DNA of 64,000 bases from contig NZ_CP102512.1 in assembly GCF_024612015.1 (NCBI RefSeq), forward strand, positions 5,642,001 through 5,706,000. The letters run 5' to 3'. Under the pieces are notes generated by a model that saw only the letters and a program-made list of their open reading frames with translations, was not told the origin of the DNA and did not search any database. The DNA is from Streptomyces sp. CA-210063. Lineage in GTDB: Bacteria > Actinomycetota > Actinomycetes > Streptomycetales > Streptomycetaceae. A program made the position numbers and the translations under genes. Positions 24,715-33,039 of the stretch are shown here, in pieces; position 1 is the first letter of the stretch, and the number at the start of each line of letters is the position of its first letter.

Positions 24715-24833
24715 GGACTTTTAATCCATTGGTTGTGGGTTCGAGTCCCACAGGGCCTACGGTTCGCGGGTGGGGGTACCCCCTCTGACCTGCTACGCAG
24801 CGTCCGGGTCGGCTTCGGCCGGCTCGGGCGCTG
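24715..24833 (+). repeat. right attachment site copy (attR), 119 bp
   Basis: Exact copy of 15747-15865: tRNA-Lys 3' half plus UUCG terminator stem (24804-24827), here followed by GCGCTGTCTTGTTTTC, a better T-tract than at the left. It is not a functional tRNA because the acceptor 5' strand and D-arm are absent. This tail is probably the original chromosomal one. Confidence 0.92.
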
Positions 24834-24873
24834 TCTTGTTTTCGGGCCCGCGGGTGAGCGGTGCGGTGGCGGG

Positions 24874-25233
24874 TCAGTGGTCCGAGTAGCTGAAATCACC
24901 CACGGTCCAGGCACTGACGTCCTCGATCGCAACACGGTACATTCCGCCCGTCTCCGGGATCCCCACCGTGCCCTGCAGGATCCGGGCGACATGGAAGTGC
25001 AGATGCGTGGGCGGCCCGTCCCCCTTCGCGGGGGTGTCGAAAACGGTGGAGAACCCGGCCAGGTGGGTGGAATCCGTCAGCACCTCCGACACCCTCTGCC
25101 TCCACAGGGCTTCGGGAGCCAGTCGACCGGTGATGACAGCACCACCGGTGACCACGGTCAGGGACATCTGATTGCTTCGCCCGGACTCCACCAGGGCGGC
25201 GATGTGAACGATCAGCTCGTCAGGCTTCGGCAT
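24874..25233 (-). CDS. GvpU-like small protein
   Basis: 119 residues, ATG at 25233; the upstream frame is not coding. The layout MSLTVVTGGAVITGRL, then EALWRQRVSEVL, then THLHFHVARILQG and MYRVAIEDVSAWTVGDFS follows that of gas-vesicle accessory protein GvpU from Bacillus as I remember it: two beta-rich halves around a helix. No other gvp gene is in the window, so a gas-vesicle role is doubtful. Ribosome-binding site is weak. Confidence 0.5.
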   Translation of the reverse strand: MPKPDELIVHIAALVESGRSNQMSLTVVTGGAVITGRLAPEALWRQRVSEVLTDSTHLAGFSTVFDTPAKGDGPPTHLHFHVARILQGTVGIPETGGMYRVAIEDVSAWTVGDFSYSDH

Positions 25234-25892
25234 GAGAGCGGATTCTATCCAGCGGTCCGTCCAGGCGGCTTGGGCGGTGGCGGCAGGTGCGCGCCGGGGA
25301 CCGGGGAACACCGCCGACGCGCCGCGCCGGTCGACGGCCTCACCGGAAGCCCGGCGGCCGGCTGTGAGTCTCAGCCGGCCGCCGGGCCTGCGCTGCGGGC
25401 TGTCCCCACATCCGTAGACGGGCGGAGGGCAATACCTCATCGTCGAGATCGCGAAAATCTATGCTTGCCGGAGTAGACATTGGGTTCTCGGATCATTATG
25501 GTTTCTCTCGTAGCCGAGATCGAGCGAAGCCCGGCAGACACGAACTGCCGGGCAGCAGTACACGCATGACGGTGCGGTGGTGGAGTTTCGAAGCCCAGGT
25601 TGTTGCACATGGCGACGGGACTCACGGCCGGACCGGGTGGCCCGCGGTGATCAGGGGCCGCCATGAGTAGGACCGCAGTCGATTGGTTCAGAGGGAAGAA
25701 ACGGAGGAGTCGAGCGCCATCAGGATCGCCCGGGCAGAAGACCTGAGCCCGGGTACCGCAGGACATCGATAGGTAGGTGGTCTCCGGTCACGCATCCGCG
25801 ATCCCCGTACCCCCGTCGGCGTATCGGACGGGTGTGTGGAAACAGAAGGCCGGTGCAGCACGAGGGCCGGCAGATGGTGTTGTAGTTCCTTC
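25234..25892. other. intergenic with a short possible ORF
   Basis: No clear gene. A hairpin GCCCGGCAG/CTGCCGGGC near 25530-25555 precedes a possible 34-codon reading frame (ATG 25566 to 25670, MTVRWWSFEAQVVAHGDG...) without a ribosome-binding site; I do not consider it established. The region just before 25893 holds CAGATGGTGTTGTAGT, also seen with a 3-nt gap upstream of bldC. Confidence 0.3.
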
Positions 25893-25924
25893 GGGGCCTT
25901 GGTGCCGTACGGCACCAAGGCCCC
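25893..25924. promoter_or_regulatory. perfect 32-bp palindrome before the MerR-type gene
   Basis: GGGGCCTTGGTGCC (25893-25906), GTAC, and the exact complement to 25924: the two halves are fully symmetric with no spacer. It lies 25 bp before the ATG at 25950. It could be an operator for a dimeric regulator, or a leader hairpin affecting translation. Confidence 0.6.
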
Positions 25925-25949
25925 TCCACGCGTTCCACAGAGAGGTGAG

Positions 25950-26288
25950 ATGACAGCAGACGAGTCACTGGGCCGTCTCGATGACGACGACTACCCCGCT
26001 TACACGATGGGCCGGGCCGCCGAACTGCTCGGTACCACTCCCGCATTTCTCCGCGCCATCGGCGAAGCACGACTGATCACACCCTTGCGCTCCGAGGGCG
26101 GGCACCGCCGCTACTCCCGCTACCAGCTGCGCATCGCAGCCCGCGCGCGTGAACTCGTCGACCAGGGCACCCCGATCGAGGCCGCCTGTCGGATCATCAT
26201 CCTCGAAGACCAACTCGAAGAAGCTCAGCGCATCAACGCCGAATACCGCCGCGTCGGCGGATCGCCCAATCCATCGGCCGCGGCCTGA
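25950..26288 (+). CDS. MerR-type helix-turn-helix protein
   Basis: 112 residues. The N-terminal half has the MerR wHTH: YTMGRAAELLGTTPAFLRAIGEARLITPLRSEGGHRRYSRYQL (about residues 17-60). A short helical tail follows (AARARELVDQGTPIEAACRIIILEDQLEEAQRINAEYRR), suitable for a dimerising coiled coil but without an effector domain. ATG at 25950 has AGAGAGGTG upstream. Autoregulation through the palindrome at 25893 is likely but unproven. Targets unknown. Confidence 0.8.
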   Translation: MTADESLGRLDDDDYPAYTMGRAAELLGTTPAFLRAIGEARLITPLRSEGGHRRYSRYQLRIAARARELVDQGTPIEAACRIIILEDQLEEAQRINAEYRRVGGSPNPSAAA

Positions 26289-26289
26289 G

Positions 26290-26323
26290 GTGAGGGTGCC
26301 CGCCGGTATCGGCGGGCCCTCAC
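26290..26323 (+). terminator. terminator of the MerR-type gene
   Basis: GTGAGGG-T-GCCCGCCG, GTAT, CGGCGGGCCCTCAC: a stem of about 14 bp with one bulge starting one base after the stop codon. It may also serve the converging conservon operon. Confidence 0.65.
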
Positions 26324-26430
26324 CACGTGCTTGACCGGAATGCGCGCAGCGACGGCCCTCGTGGCTGAACGGTGCCCTGACATCTCGCTCGCCTCCGGCC
26401 CCGGAGTGAATGCGCTGCTGGGGGGACCCC

Positions 26431-27045
26431 TTAGGTTGCCGCCGCCTCCTGGGCGCGGGACAGGGCGATGTCGAGTACCACCAGCAGCGCGTCCCGTACC
26501 GAGCCGGTTCTTCGGGCGTCGAAGACGATCAGCGGTACGTGCTCCGAGATGTCCAGTGCCCACCGCACCTCGTCCAGATCGTGCCCGACCTCCCCGTCGA
26601 ACGCGTTGACGGCGACCGCGAACGGGAGCTCCTTGTGCTCGAAGTAGTCCACCGCCGCGTAGCAGTCGTCCAGGCGGCGGGTGTCGACGATCACCAGACC
26701 GCCGAGGGCGCCCTCGACCAGGTCGTCCCACATGAAGCCGAACCGGTCCTGGCCCGGCGTGCCGAACAGGTACAGCTTCAGCGTCGGGTCGATGGTGATG
26801 CAGCCGAAGTCCATGGCGACCGTGGTGGTGGTCTTGCCCGGAGTGTGCGTGAGATCGTCCACGCCGGCCGCGACCTCGGTGATGGCGGCCTCCGTGGTCA
26901 GCGGTCGTATGTCGGAGATCGAGCCCACGGCCGTGGTCTTGCCGACCCCGAAGCCACCGGCGATGACCAACTTGACCGGCAGCGGAGGCTGTTCAACCGG
27001 AGTCACGGAGTGTGCCCCGTGCATCGGGGACGGCGCGGAGACCAT
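26431..27045 (-). CDS. cvnD: conservon GTP-binding protein CvnD
   Basis: 204 residues, a small Ras-like GTPase of the Streptomyces conservon type: P-loop GGFGVGKTT, TTTTVAMDFG (switch I region), LFGTPGQDRF (switch II), and AVNAFDGE as the NKxD-equivalent. It likely reports the state of the CvnA-CvnB-CvnC membrane complex. ATG at 27045 is selected because GAAGGG lies six bases upstream, although this makes it overlap cvnC by 53 bp; GTG at 27006 would give a 14-bp overlap but has no ribosome-binding site. Last gene of the conservon. Confidence 0.9.
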   Translation of the reverse strand: MVSAPSPMHGAHSVTPVEQPPLPVKLVIAGGFGVGKTTAVGSISDIRPLTTEAAITEVAAGVDDLTHTPGKTTTTVAMDFGCITIDPTLKLYLFGTPGQDRFGFMWDDLVEGALGGLVIVDTRRLDDCYAAVDYFEHKELPFAVAVNAFDGEVGHDLDEVRWALDISEHVPLIVFDARRTGSVRDALLVVLDIALSRAQEAAAT

Positions 27046-27448
27046 CGATAACCCTTCGCAGTACGGAGAGATCCTGGGCCGCTCTGGCGTTCGGCCTGTG
27101 GATCGCCAGATGCCCGGCGGCACACAGGTCCTCGGCCAGCACACGGACCACGTTGAGGTGCAACCGCAGCTGGGCGGCGAGTTCCGCCGCGGACTGAGGC
27201 TGTCGGCAGGCGGCGATGATGTCGCGGTGTTCGAAGGTGAGCGTGTGGAGGACGGACAGCCCGGCCGACGTCGACACGACCTGGGTCTCGATGGGGATGG
27301 GCAGCGCGGTGCCACCTCCCGACACCCGGCCGGCGGTCAGCAGGAACGGACGGATGGCGGGGGCGCGGCCGACCGGCTCCGGGGAATGCTCCGGTGAGTT
27401 GCCGACGGCTTCCGCCGCATCGTGTGGTTCTGGTCCACCGACGGCCAT
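26993..27448 (-). CDS. cvnC: conservon DUF742 protein CvnC
   Basis: 151 residues, ATG at 27448. It has the DUF742 pattern: RPFLLTAGRVSGGG near the N-terminus, LTFEHRDIIAACRQPQSAAELAAQLRLHLNVVRVLAEDLCAAGHLAIHRP as a winged-helix region, and SVLRRVIDGLRAV at the end. Conservon partner linking the roadblock protein and the GTPase. Third gene of cvnABCD, 49 bp after cvnB. Confidence 0.9.
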   Translation of the reverse strand: MAVGGPEPHDAAEAVGNSPEHSPEPVGRAPAIRPFLLTAGRVSGGGTALPIPIETQVVSTSAGLSVLHTLTFEHRDIIAACRQPQSAAELAAQLRLHLNVVRVLAEDLCAAGHLAIHRPNARAAQDLSVLRRVIDGLRAVPDARGTLRDSG

Positions 27449-27497
27449 CACGATCCCTTTCCGAAGTCCCTGCAACCGTGCCCTGGCGTTCGGACGG

Positions 27498-27974
27498 TCA
27501 GCCGGCCGGCGTGGCACCGACGCTCTTCTTCAGCTCCAGCACCAGTTGGGGGGTGAGCGCGGCCCCGGCCCGGTTGGCGAAGAGGGTCATCTCATAGGCG
27601 ATGTTGCCCAGCTTCGCCTCCTTCGAGGTCACCACGCCGAGGACCGCGCCGCCGCCGATGGCCGACACCAGCACATGGCCGCCCTCCAGATCGATGATGA
27701 CCTTGTTGAGCCCGCCCAGGCCGTAGTTGCCGGAGGCGCCAGCGGCGAGGCTCGTCATACCGGACACGATCGCGGCGAGGCGCTCGGAGTCGGCATGGTC
27801 GCGTAGTCGGGAGGCTGCGATCAGCAGGCCGTCGGACGACACCGCGATGGCGTCGACGACGCCGGCCGTGTCCGAGGCGAACCGGTCGAGGAGCCAGGTG
27901 AAATCGGCCGCGGCGGTTCGCAGATCGGTGGGTATCGCCTGTTCGGAACTGCTGTCACCTGTCGACGTGGTCAC
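27498..27974 (-). CDS. cvnB: conservon roadblock/LC7 protein CvnB
   Basis: 158 residues, start at 27974, overlapping the cvnA stop by 20 bp. Roadblock/LC7 domain: DFTWLLDRFASDTAGVVDAIAVSSDGLLIAAS, then GLGGLNKVIIDLEGGHVLVSAIGGGAVLGVVT and EMTLFANRAGAALTP. These proteins act as GTPase-regulating adaptors; a link with CvnD is expected from the family. Confidence 0.92.
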   Translation of the reverse strand: MTTSTGDSSSEQAIPTDLRTAAADFTWLLDRFASDTAGVVDAIAVSSDGLLIAASRLRDHADSERLAAIVSGMTSLAAGASGNYGLGGLNKVIIDLEGGHVLVSAIGGGAVLGVVTSKEAKLGNIAYEMTLFANRAGAALTPQLVLELKKSVGATPAG

Positions 27975-30732
27975 TGCCCGACTCCTTCTGGGTTTCCTGG
28001 TGCGCTGATGGTGCCGACTCCGTCCCGCTCAGGGCGCTGTCCTGCTCCGCCCTGCGTACGGCGGCCTCGAAGTCCTCGAGTTCCGCGCGGACCGCGTCGG
28101 CGTCGACGGGGGGCCGTACGGCCGGGTTCCCCCGGTCGGCCGGTGGGGCGGTCCTGGCGAGGGTCGCTCCGCGTACCCGCCTCCGCAGCGGTCGGGAAGC
28201 ATCCGTCGTGGGCTCCTCGGCGATGGCGACCCCGTCTGTGGGGGCGACCCTGTCCGTGGTGGAGACCCTGTCCGTGGTGGTGACCCCGTCCGTGCGGGTG
28301 CGGGTGCGGGCGGGGACGCGTCGGGGGAGGACCTGCGGCGACGGATCTGTCGGCTGGGCTTCGGTGGCGAGGGCCGGCCGGGCGGGCCGGGGCTCCCGGT
28401 TCCGGTGTTCGTCCGGGCCCGGGTGCCCGGTTCCGGTGCCGACGCTTCCCGGGCGGCCTTGCTCGTCGCCCGTCGCGTCCTCGTGAGCCGTGTGCGCCGA
28501 CCTCGCGTCCTTGTGCGCCGTGTGCGCCGGCGCCGCGTCCTCGTGCGCTTGCGTCGCGTCGGTCAATGGCTCCGCCGCGGGCGGCGTTGTCCTGGATGTC
28601 CTCACGAGTGCGACGGCCTCCTGCTCGGGCGCTGCTGCGGACCTCGTCGGGAAGGCCGCCACGGCTCCGGTCGGGCCCGTGGCCCGGGGCGGGACCGGGT
28701 CCACCGAGCTCATGGTCAACAGGAGCGCGGAGGGGATCCACACGGTGCCGGTGACCCCGCCGCCCGGCGTGCGGCTCAGCATCACCCGTATGCCCCAGCG
28801 CCGGGCGATGCTGCCGACGACGAAGAGCCCGAGCACCCTGGTCGGTACGAGGTCGAGCCGTTCCCGGCGGACGAGGCGGGCGTTCTCCTCGGCGAGGCGT
28901 TCCGCGCTCATCCCGAGGCCGTGGTCGATGACCTCGATCAGCGCCCCGCCGTCCGAAGTGACGTCGGTGCCGGGGCGGACGGCCACCTCGACGGGCGTAT
29001 GGGACGGGGAGAAGGCGACCGCGTTCTCCAGCAGTTCGGCGAGCATCAGGGTGAGGTCGCCGATGATGTCGGGGGCGATGGTGACGTCCGCCTCGGCCCG
29101 CAGCGACACCCGCTGGAATCCCTCGATCCGGCCGAGCCCCGCGCGTATGACGTCGGCCAGAGGGGTCGGCCGGGCCTCGACGCCGGTCTCCCGGATGCCG
29201 GCGAGCAGCATCAGGCTGTCGGCGTTGCGCTGGAGGCGTACGGCGATGTGGTCGATGCGGTAGAGCTGTTCGAGGAGCTCGGGGTCGGTCTCCTCGCGTT
29301 CGGCGGCATCGATCAGCAAGAGCTGACGTGATGTCAGGTTGCTGACCCTTCGGCCGACGTTGCCGAACATCTCGGCGACGTTGCGGCGGCTCAGCACCTG
29401 CCGCTCCAGCAGCGCGGCCGCGGTGACCTGCACCTGATTGAACGCCTCGGCCAACTCGCCGATCTCGTCACGGACCGGGACCGGGATCGCCCGCGGACGC
29501 AGCGGAGTGCTGTCGGCGGCCTCGTCGTCCGCGACGCGCGCGAGTTCCTCCCCCGCCACGTCGACGACCTGCTGGGCGGCGCCGGTGAGTGCCGCCAGCG
29601 GGCGTACGACCGAGCGCCGGACCAGGATGGAGAAGCCCAGCCAGACGGCGAAGCCGAGCAGGGCCAGGCCGAGCAGCACGAGAGCCTCCCGCAGGGCACT
29701 CGCGGAGACGGCGTCGGCCCGGGCGGCGATCTGACGGATCAGCGACCGGGTGATGCCGAGGCGGGTTTCGGCCTGCTGAGCCCCGGCGGCGATCTCCTTG
29801 CGCAGTTGCTGCGGTGTCTGGTTCTGAAGGGAACTCGGATCGATCTGGAGCGCCGCGAACTGGGACTCGATACCGCTCTGCTCGGCACTGCGCTCGATGC
29901 CGCTGAGGCTCAGGACCTGGTCCGGTGTGGCGATCCGGCCGAACCGGTCGGACTGGTGGTCGTAGAGCGCGTGGGCGCCGACCGCGCGGGAGTACTCGGT
30001 GAGAGCGTTGGCGTCACGGGTCTGCGCGGAGAACACCGCGCTCTCATAGGCGGCGTGGGCGGAGTCGGCGCGCAACAGCGTGTCGAGCAGCGTGGTGACC
30101 GACGACGACGAGGTGCCGGAGAAACGGTCGAGGCCGATGCCGTCGATCAGATAGTCGACCGCGGAGGCGTACGCGGGATCGATGTTGGCGGCGGGAACGT
30201 AGCCCCGTCCGAGCTTGTCGCGCAGGACGGTGAGACCGCTGATGTACTCGAGGGCCTGCTTCTCCTCGGCCGGCAGGTCCGACCCGAACGCGGAACGCAC
30301 GGCGGCGACCCGTGCGTCGGTGTCCTGTTGCGCCTGGCGGTAGTCGGTGGGCGACGGCAGGGCGGCTCCGGGGCGGGCCGACTCGTACCGCACCGACAGC
30401 ACGAGCGCCTGCCGGTGTTCGGCCTGTACGTCGTTGATCAGCCTCGCGACCTGCTCGCTGTCGCGCACCAGGTCGGCGATCCGGCCGGCGTCCCGGGCCC
30501 GTCCCACCTGGTCGACGACACCGGCGCCGAGCAGCAGGCCGACGACCAGGATGGGCGCGCTCACCAGGACGTTGAGTTTCCGCCGGAACGGCCATCGGTC
30601 GAGCACGGCTCCCGCTCTCCGGCGCAACGGCGGCGTCGCCTGCGCGGGCCCCGGCGGGGCGGGTGCGAGGTCGTGTTCCCCCCGCTCGGGCGAAGCCGAG
30701 AGCGGGGGAGGGTCCACTGTCTTCGCGGACAC
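27955..30732 (-). CDS. cvnA: conservon sensor-kinase-like protein CvnA
   Basis: 925 residues; GTG at 30732 with GAAGGAGG about seven bases upstream. Order: cytoplasmic N-tail, membrane helix near residue 55 (LNVLVSAPILVVGLLLGAGVV), extracellular nitrate/nitrite-sensing-like (NIT) helical domain, second membrane helix (EALVLLGLALLGFAVWLGFSIL), HAMP (RPLAALTGAAQQVV), a degenerate dimerisation region, and a GHKL ATPase (ELLENAVAFSPSHTPVEVAV, IDHGLGMS). The C-terminal ~270 residues are Pro/Ala/Thr-rich and disordered. As in conservons, no partner response regulator is adjacent; it probably signals through CvnB-D. Confidence 0.92.
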   Translation of the reverse strand: MSAKTVDPPPLSASPERGEHDLAPAPPGPAQATPPLRRRAGAVLDRWPFRRKLNVLVSAPILVVGLLLGAGVVDQVGRARDAGRIADLVRDSEQVARLINDVQAEHRQALVLSVRYESARPGAALPSPTDYRQAQQDTDARVAAVRSAFGSDLPAEEKQALEYISGLTVLRDKLGRGYVPAANIDPAYASAVDYLIDGIGLDRFSGTSSSSVTTLLDTLLRADSAHAAYESAVFSAQTRDANALTEYSRAVGAHALYDHQSDRFGRIATPDQVLSLSGIERSAEQSGIESQFAALQIDPSSLQNQTPQQLRKEIAAGAQQAETRLGITRSLIRQIAARADAVSASALREALVLLGLALLGFAVWLGFSILVRRSVVRPLAALTGAAQQVVDVAGEELARVADDEAADSTPLRPRAIPVPVRDEIGELAEAFNQVQVTAAALLERQVLSRRNVAEMFGNVGRRVSNLTSRQLLLIDAAEREETDPELLEQLYRIDHIAVRLQRNADSLMLLAGIRETGVEARPTPLADVIRAGLGRIEGFQRVSLRAEADVTIAPDIIGDLTLMLAELLENAVAFSPSHTPVEVAVRPGTDVTSDGGALIEVIDHGLGMSAERLAEENARLVRRERLDLVPTRVLGLFVVGSIARRWGIRVMLSRTPGGGVTGTVWIPSALLLTMSSVDPVPPRATGPTGAVAAFPTRSAAAPEQEAVALVRTSRTTPPAAEPLTDATQAHEDAAPAHTAHKDARSAHTAHEDATGDEQGRPGSVGTGTGHPGPDEHRNREPRPARPALATEAQPTDPSPQVLPRRVPARTRTRTDGVTTTDRVSTTDRVAPTDGVAIAEEPTTDASRPLRRRVRGATLARTAPPADRGNPAVRPPVDADAVRAELEDFEAAVRRAEQDSALSGTESAPSAHQETQKESGSDHVDR

Positions 30733-31314
30733 CCGGGGCCTCCTTCGTCGTGTTCCTGAGCGGTGACCGAGGTGCCGTTCGTGCCGGACCGCGAACTGCC
30801 GGGAGCGGAGCGTGACACTTTTGGCGCGCCCATCGCTGGTAGGTACGAAGTGATTGCGCCATGTGTCCGAAACTGGCCGTGCGGAGACTATCGTTCGGGC
30901 GGGAGGTTCGACTGGCAATATGCCATCAAGAGTTGATTACAAAATGTTTCTCGGTTTATGTGCGGACATGGATGCTTCGTCGCCGTAGGGTCCGCAGCCG
31001 ATCCATGTCCGGTGCGGGGTGGCGTAGTTGACGAGGGTCGACGGCATCAGAGGCGCGTAAGTCGTCGGCATCGTCGGCGCCTTACGCGCCGCGGCTCGGC
31101 GCCTTGCTCGCCGTGGCTCGGTGGCAGATCGTCACCTCGGCGTCGTGCGGAGGCGTGCGGCGTCGTGTCGTCGTGTCGTCGGACGTTCACGCGCACCCTG
31201 CTACATTCCCCCCGGCTTACGCCCTGGCAGCCTCCGTGGGCACCGTCGGCGCCTTCGGCCATCTCCTCCCCCCACTCGCCCCGTCCCCCCTTTTGCCCTG
31301 TTGAGGAGACCCCC
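30733..31314. other. divergent intergenic region between cvnA and the ABC binding protein
   Basis: About 580 bp. The part near 30890-30960 is AT-rich (GAGTTGATTACAAAATGTTTCTCGG) and likely holds the cvnA promoter. From 31080 to 31200 the sequence is built from short GTCGTG/GGCGTGCGGCG iterations. No gene is supported. Confidence 0.4.
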
Positions 31315-32457
31315 GTGCACGCCACCCGCCAGGCGACCGCGTCGGCCGCCGCGTTGCTGGCCCTGGCCACCGCCGTCGTCGGCTGCGACAGCGGTTCGAC
31401 CACCGCCGCAGCCACCGCCGGCTCCGCCAAGCCCGGCTGCCCCGCTGTCCTCGCCCATGCCAAGTCGGCGGTGAAGAAGGCCGAAGACGTCGACGCACCG
31501 TGGGACGGTCCCACCACCGGCCCCCGGGCGGTTCCCGGCAAGACGATCGTCTTCGTCGCCCAGACCCTGGCCAACCCCGGTGTCACCGGCGTCGCCCAGG
31601 GTGTGGAGGAGGCCGCCAAGGTCATCGGCTGGAAGGTCCGCGTCATCAACGGCCAGGGCACGTCCGCCGGCATCAAGGCCGCCTTCGACGAGGCCGTGGC
31701 CCTGGAGCCCGCCGGCATAGTCATCGGCGGTTTCGACCCCAAATCCACTGCCCAGCAGGTCCGTCAGGCCAACGCCGCGGGTATCCCGCTGATCGGCTGG
31801 CACGCCGTCGGTGCCCCTGGCCCCAGCGAGGACCCGGAGCTCTTCAGCAACATCACGACCAGGGTCGAGGACGTCGCGAAGATCAGCGCCGACTGGATCA
31901 TCGCCCGGTCCAACGGTCGCGCGGGCGTCGTCCTGTTCACCGATGCGTCGATACCTTTCGCCAAGCGCAAGTCCGAACTGATCAAGGAGGAGCTCGCCAC
32001 CTGTTCCGACGTCAGGCTGTTGAGCTACGAGGACATCCCCATCCCCCAGGCCAACAGCCGCACCGTTGAGGCGGTCTCTTCCCTTCTCTCCCGTTTCGGC
32101 AGCGAGTGGACCCACTCCGCCGCCATCAACGACCTCTACTTCGAGCACGCCGCCACCGCTCTGCGCGCCGGCGGCCGGCAGGGCGCCGGGGCCCCGTTCA
32201 ACATCGGCGCCGGCGACGGCGACCCGTCGGCTTTCCGGCGCATCAACGGCAGGGAGTACCAGGCCGCCACCGTGCCCGAGCCCCTCTCCGAACAGAGCTG
32301 GCAGATCATCGACGAGTTCAACCGCGCTTTCTCCGGCAGAGCCGACAGCGGATACGTCGCCCCTGTCCACATCGCCACCGCCTCCAACAGCGGCGGCGCA
32401 CTGTCCTGGGACTCCGAGGGCTATCGCCAGGCGTACCGCGAGATCTGGGGCAAGTAG
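31315..32457 (+). CDS. ABC-transporter substrate-binding lipoprotein (sugar type)
   Basis: 380 residues, GTG at 31315 with GAGGAG seven bases upstream. Signal peptide with lipobox AVVGC (Cys at about 24), then a type I periplasmic binding fold (Peripla_BP_4): KTIVFVAQTLANPGVTGVAQGVEEAAKVIGWKV, AGIVIGGFDPKSTAQQV and GIPLIGWHAVG. These proteins deliver sugars or related ligands to ABC importers or feed chemosensing. No permease or ATPase is adjacent, so it is an orphan; a link to the conservon sensor next door is conceivable but unsupported. Confidence 0.82.
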   Translation: MHATRQATASAAALLALATAVVGCDSGSTTAAATAGSAKPGCPAVLAHAKSAVKKAEDVDAPWDGPTTGPRAVPGKTIVFVAQTLANPGVTGVAQGVEEAAKVIGWKVRVINGQGTSAGIKAAFDEAVALEPAGIVIGGFDPKSTAQQVRQANAAGIPLIGWHAVGAPGPSEDPELFSNITTRVEDVAKISADWIIARSNGRAGVVLFTDASIPFAKRKSELIKEELATCSDVRLLSYEDIPIPQANSRTVEAVSSLLSRFGSEWTHSAAINDLYFEHAATALRAGGRQGAGAPFNIGAGDGDPSAFRRINGREYQAATVPEPLSEQSWQIIDEFNRAFSGRADSGYVAPVHIATASNSGGALSWDSEGYRQAYREIWGK

Positions 32458-32493
32458 GCAGCCGGTTGTCGGACGCGCCGGGGCACGCGGCGT

Positions 32494-32527
32494 CCGAGTC
32501 GGCTTCGGCCGGCTCGGGCGCTGTTTT
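32494..32527 (+). terminator. UUCG-tetraloop terminator (third family copy)
   Basis: CCGAGTCGGC TTCG GCCGGCTCGG followed by GCGCTGTTTTCG. Same element as in both att copies (15836, 24804), with one base change in the stem. Confidence 0.8.
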
Positions 32528-32650
32528 CGTTTCCGGGCCTCTGGGGCGTCCCCGCATCCGGGACCCCTCCCGCCTGTGGCATGGCAACCTCCCGTCACGC
32601 TCGCGTCATGAGGAGGCCCCGGGACCACGCCATCCGACCCGGACCCGCAG

Positions 32651-33007
32651 GTGAACGACCCGAACCCGAACCCGTCCCAGTCCCCGTCGAGTGCCCCGGT
32701 GCCGCCGACGCCGCCGCAGGAAGCGCCGACGTACGCCGTTGGGCCCGCTTACCCTCCCCACTACTACGCACGACCCCCTCAGACCAACGGGTTGGCCGTC
32801 GCGTCCATGGTGTTGGGCATCCTGTGGATCTACTGGATCGGCAGCATCCTCGCGCTGGTCTTCGGCTACGTGGCCCGCAAACAGATCAGGGAACGCGACG
32901 AGAGCGGTGGGGGCATGGCCACCGCCGGAATCGTGCTCGGCTGGGTGGGCGTCGGTGTGTTGACGCTCCTGGTGGTCAGCGCCTTCATCTCATACATGTC
33001 GACCTGA
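32651..33007 (+). CDS. DUF4190-type small membrane protein
   Basis: 118 residues, GTG at 32651. A Pro/Ser/Tyr-rich cytosolic N-terminus (PTYAVGPAYPPHYYARPPQTNG) precedes two membrane helices: LAVASMVLGILWIYWIGSILALVFGYVA and MATAGIVLGWVGVGVLTLLVVSAFI, the DUF4190 layout with RKQIRERDESGGG between them. Function unknown. The ribosome-binding site is poor. Confidence 0.75.
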   Translation: MNDPNPNPSQSPSSAPVPPTPPQEAPTYAVGPAYPPHYYARPPQTNGLAVASMVLGILWIYWIGSILALVFGYVARKQIRERDESGGGMATAGIVLGWVGVGVLTLLVVSAFISYMST

Positions 33008-33039
33008 CACAGCGCCGCTGCCCACGGTCGCTGACGTCG

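Larger units (their letters stand above)
15747..24833. mobile_element. tRNA-Lys genomic island (integrated element, probably immobile now)
   Basis: A perfect 119-bp repeat starts in the tRNA-Lys anticodon stem (15747-15865) and recurs 8968 bp away (24715-24833). Only the left copy has the tRNA 5' half, the standard outcome of tyrosine-integrase insertion into a tRNA 3' end. Between the repeats lie a tyrosine integrase (5'-truncated), matching candidate arm sites near both ends, and genes with lower GC and unusual function: nucleoside-phosphorylase-like protein, SF1 helicase, Cys-rich small protein, ParB-like protein and GIY-YIG nuclease. No replication or conjugation (FtsK-like tra) gene is seen, so it is a non-conjugative island or the remnant of an AICE-type element. 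Confidence 0.88.

Noticed and set aside
24715..24764. A second tRNA-Lys gene
   Set aside because: Only the anticodon arm to 3' end is present; the acceptor 5' strand and D-arm are missing, so it is the attR copy.
25566..25670. A 34-codon small protein gene
   Set aside because: No ribosome-binding site or known relative; coding bias is too short to judge, so only mentioned in the intergenic entry.
27955..30732. A complete two-component sensor
   Set aside because: No response regulator is adjacent and the roadblock, DUF742 and GTPase genes follow, so it is a conservon CvnA.
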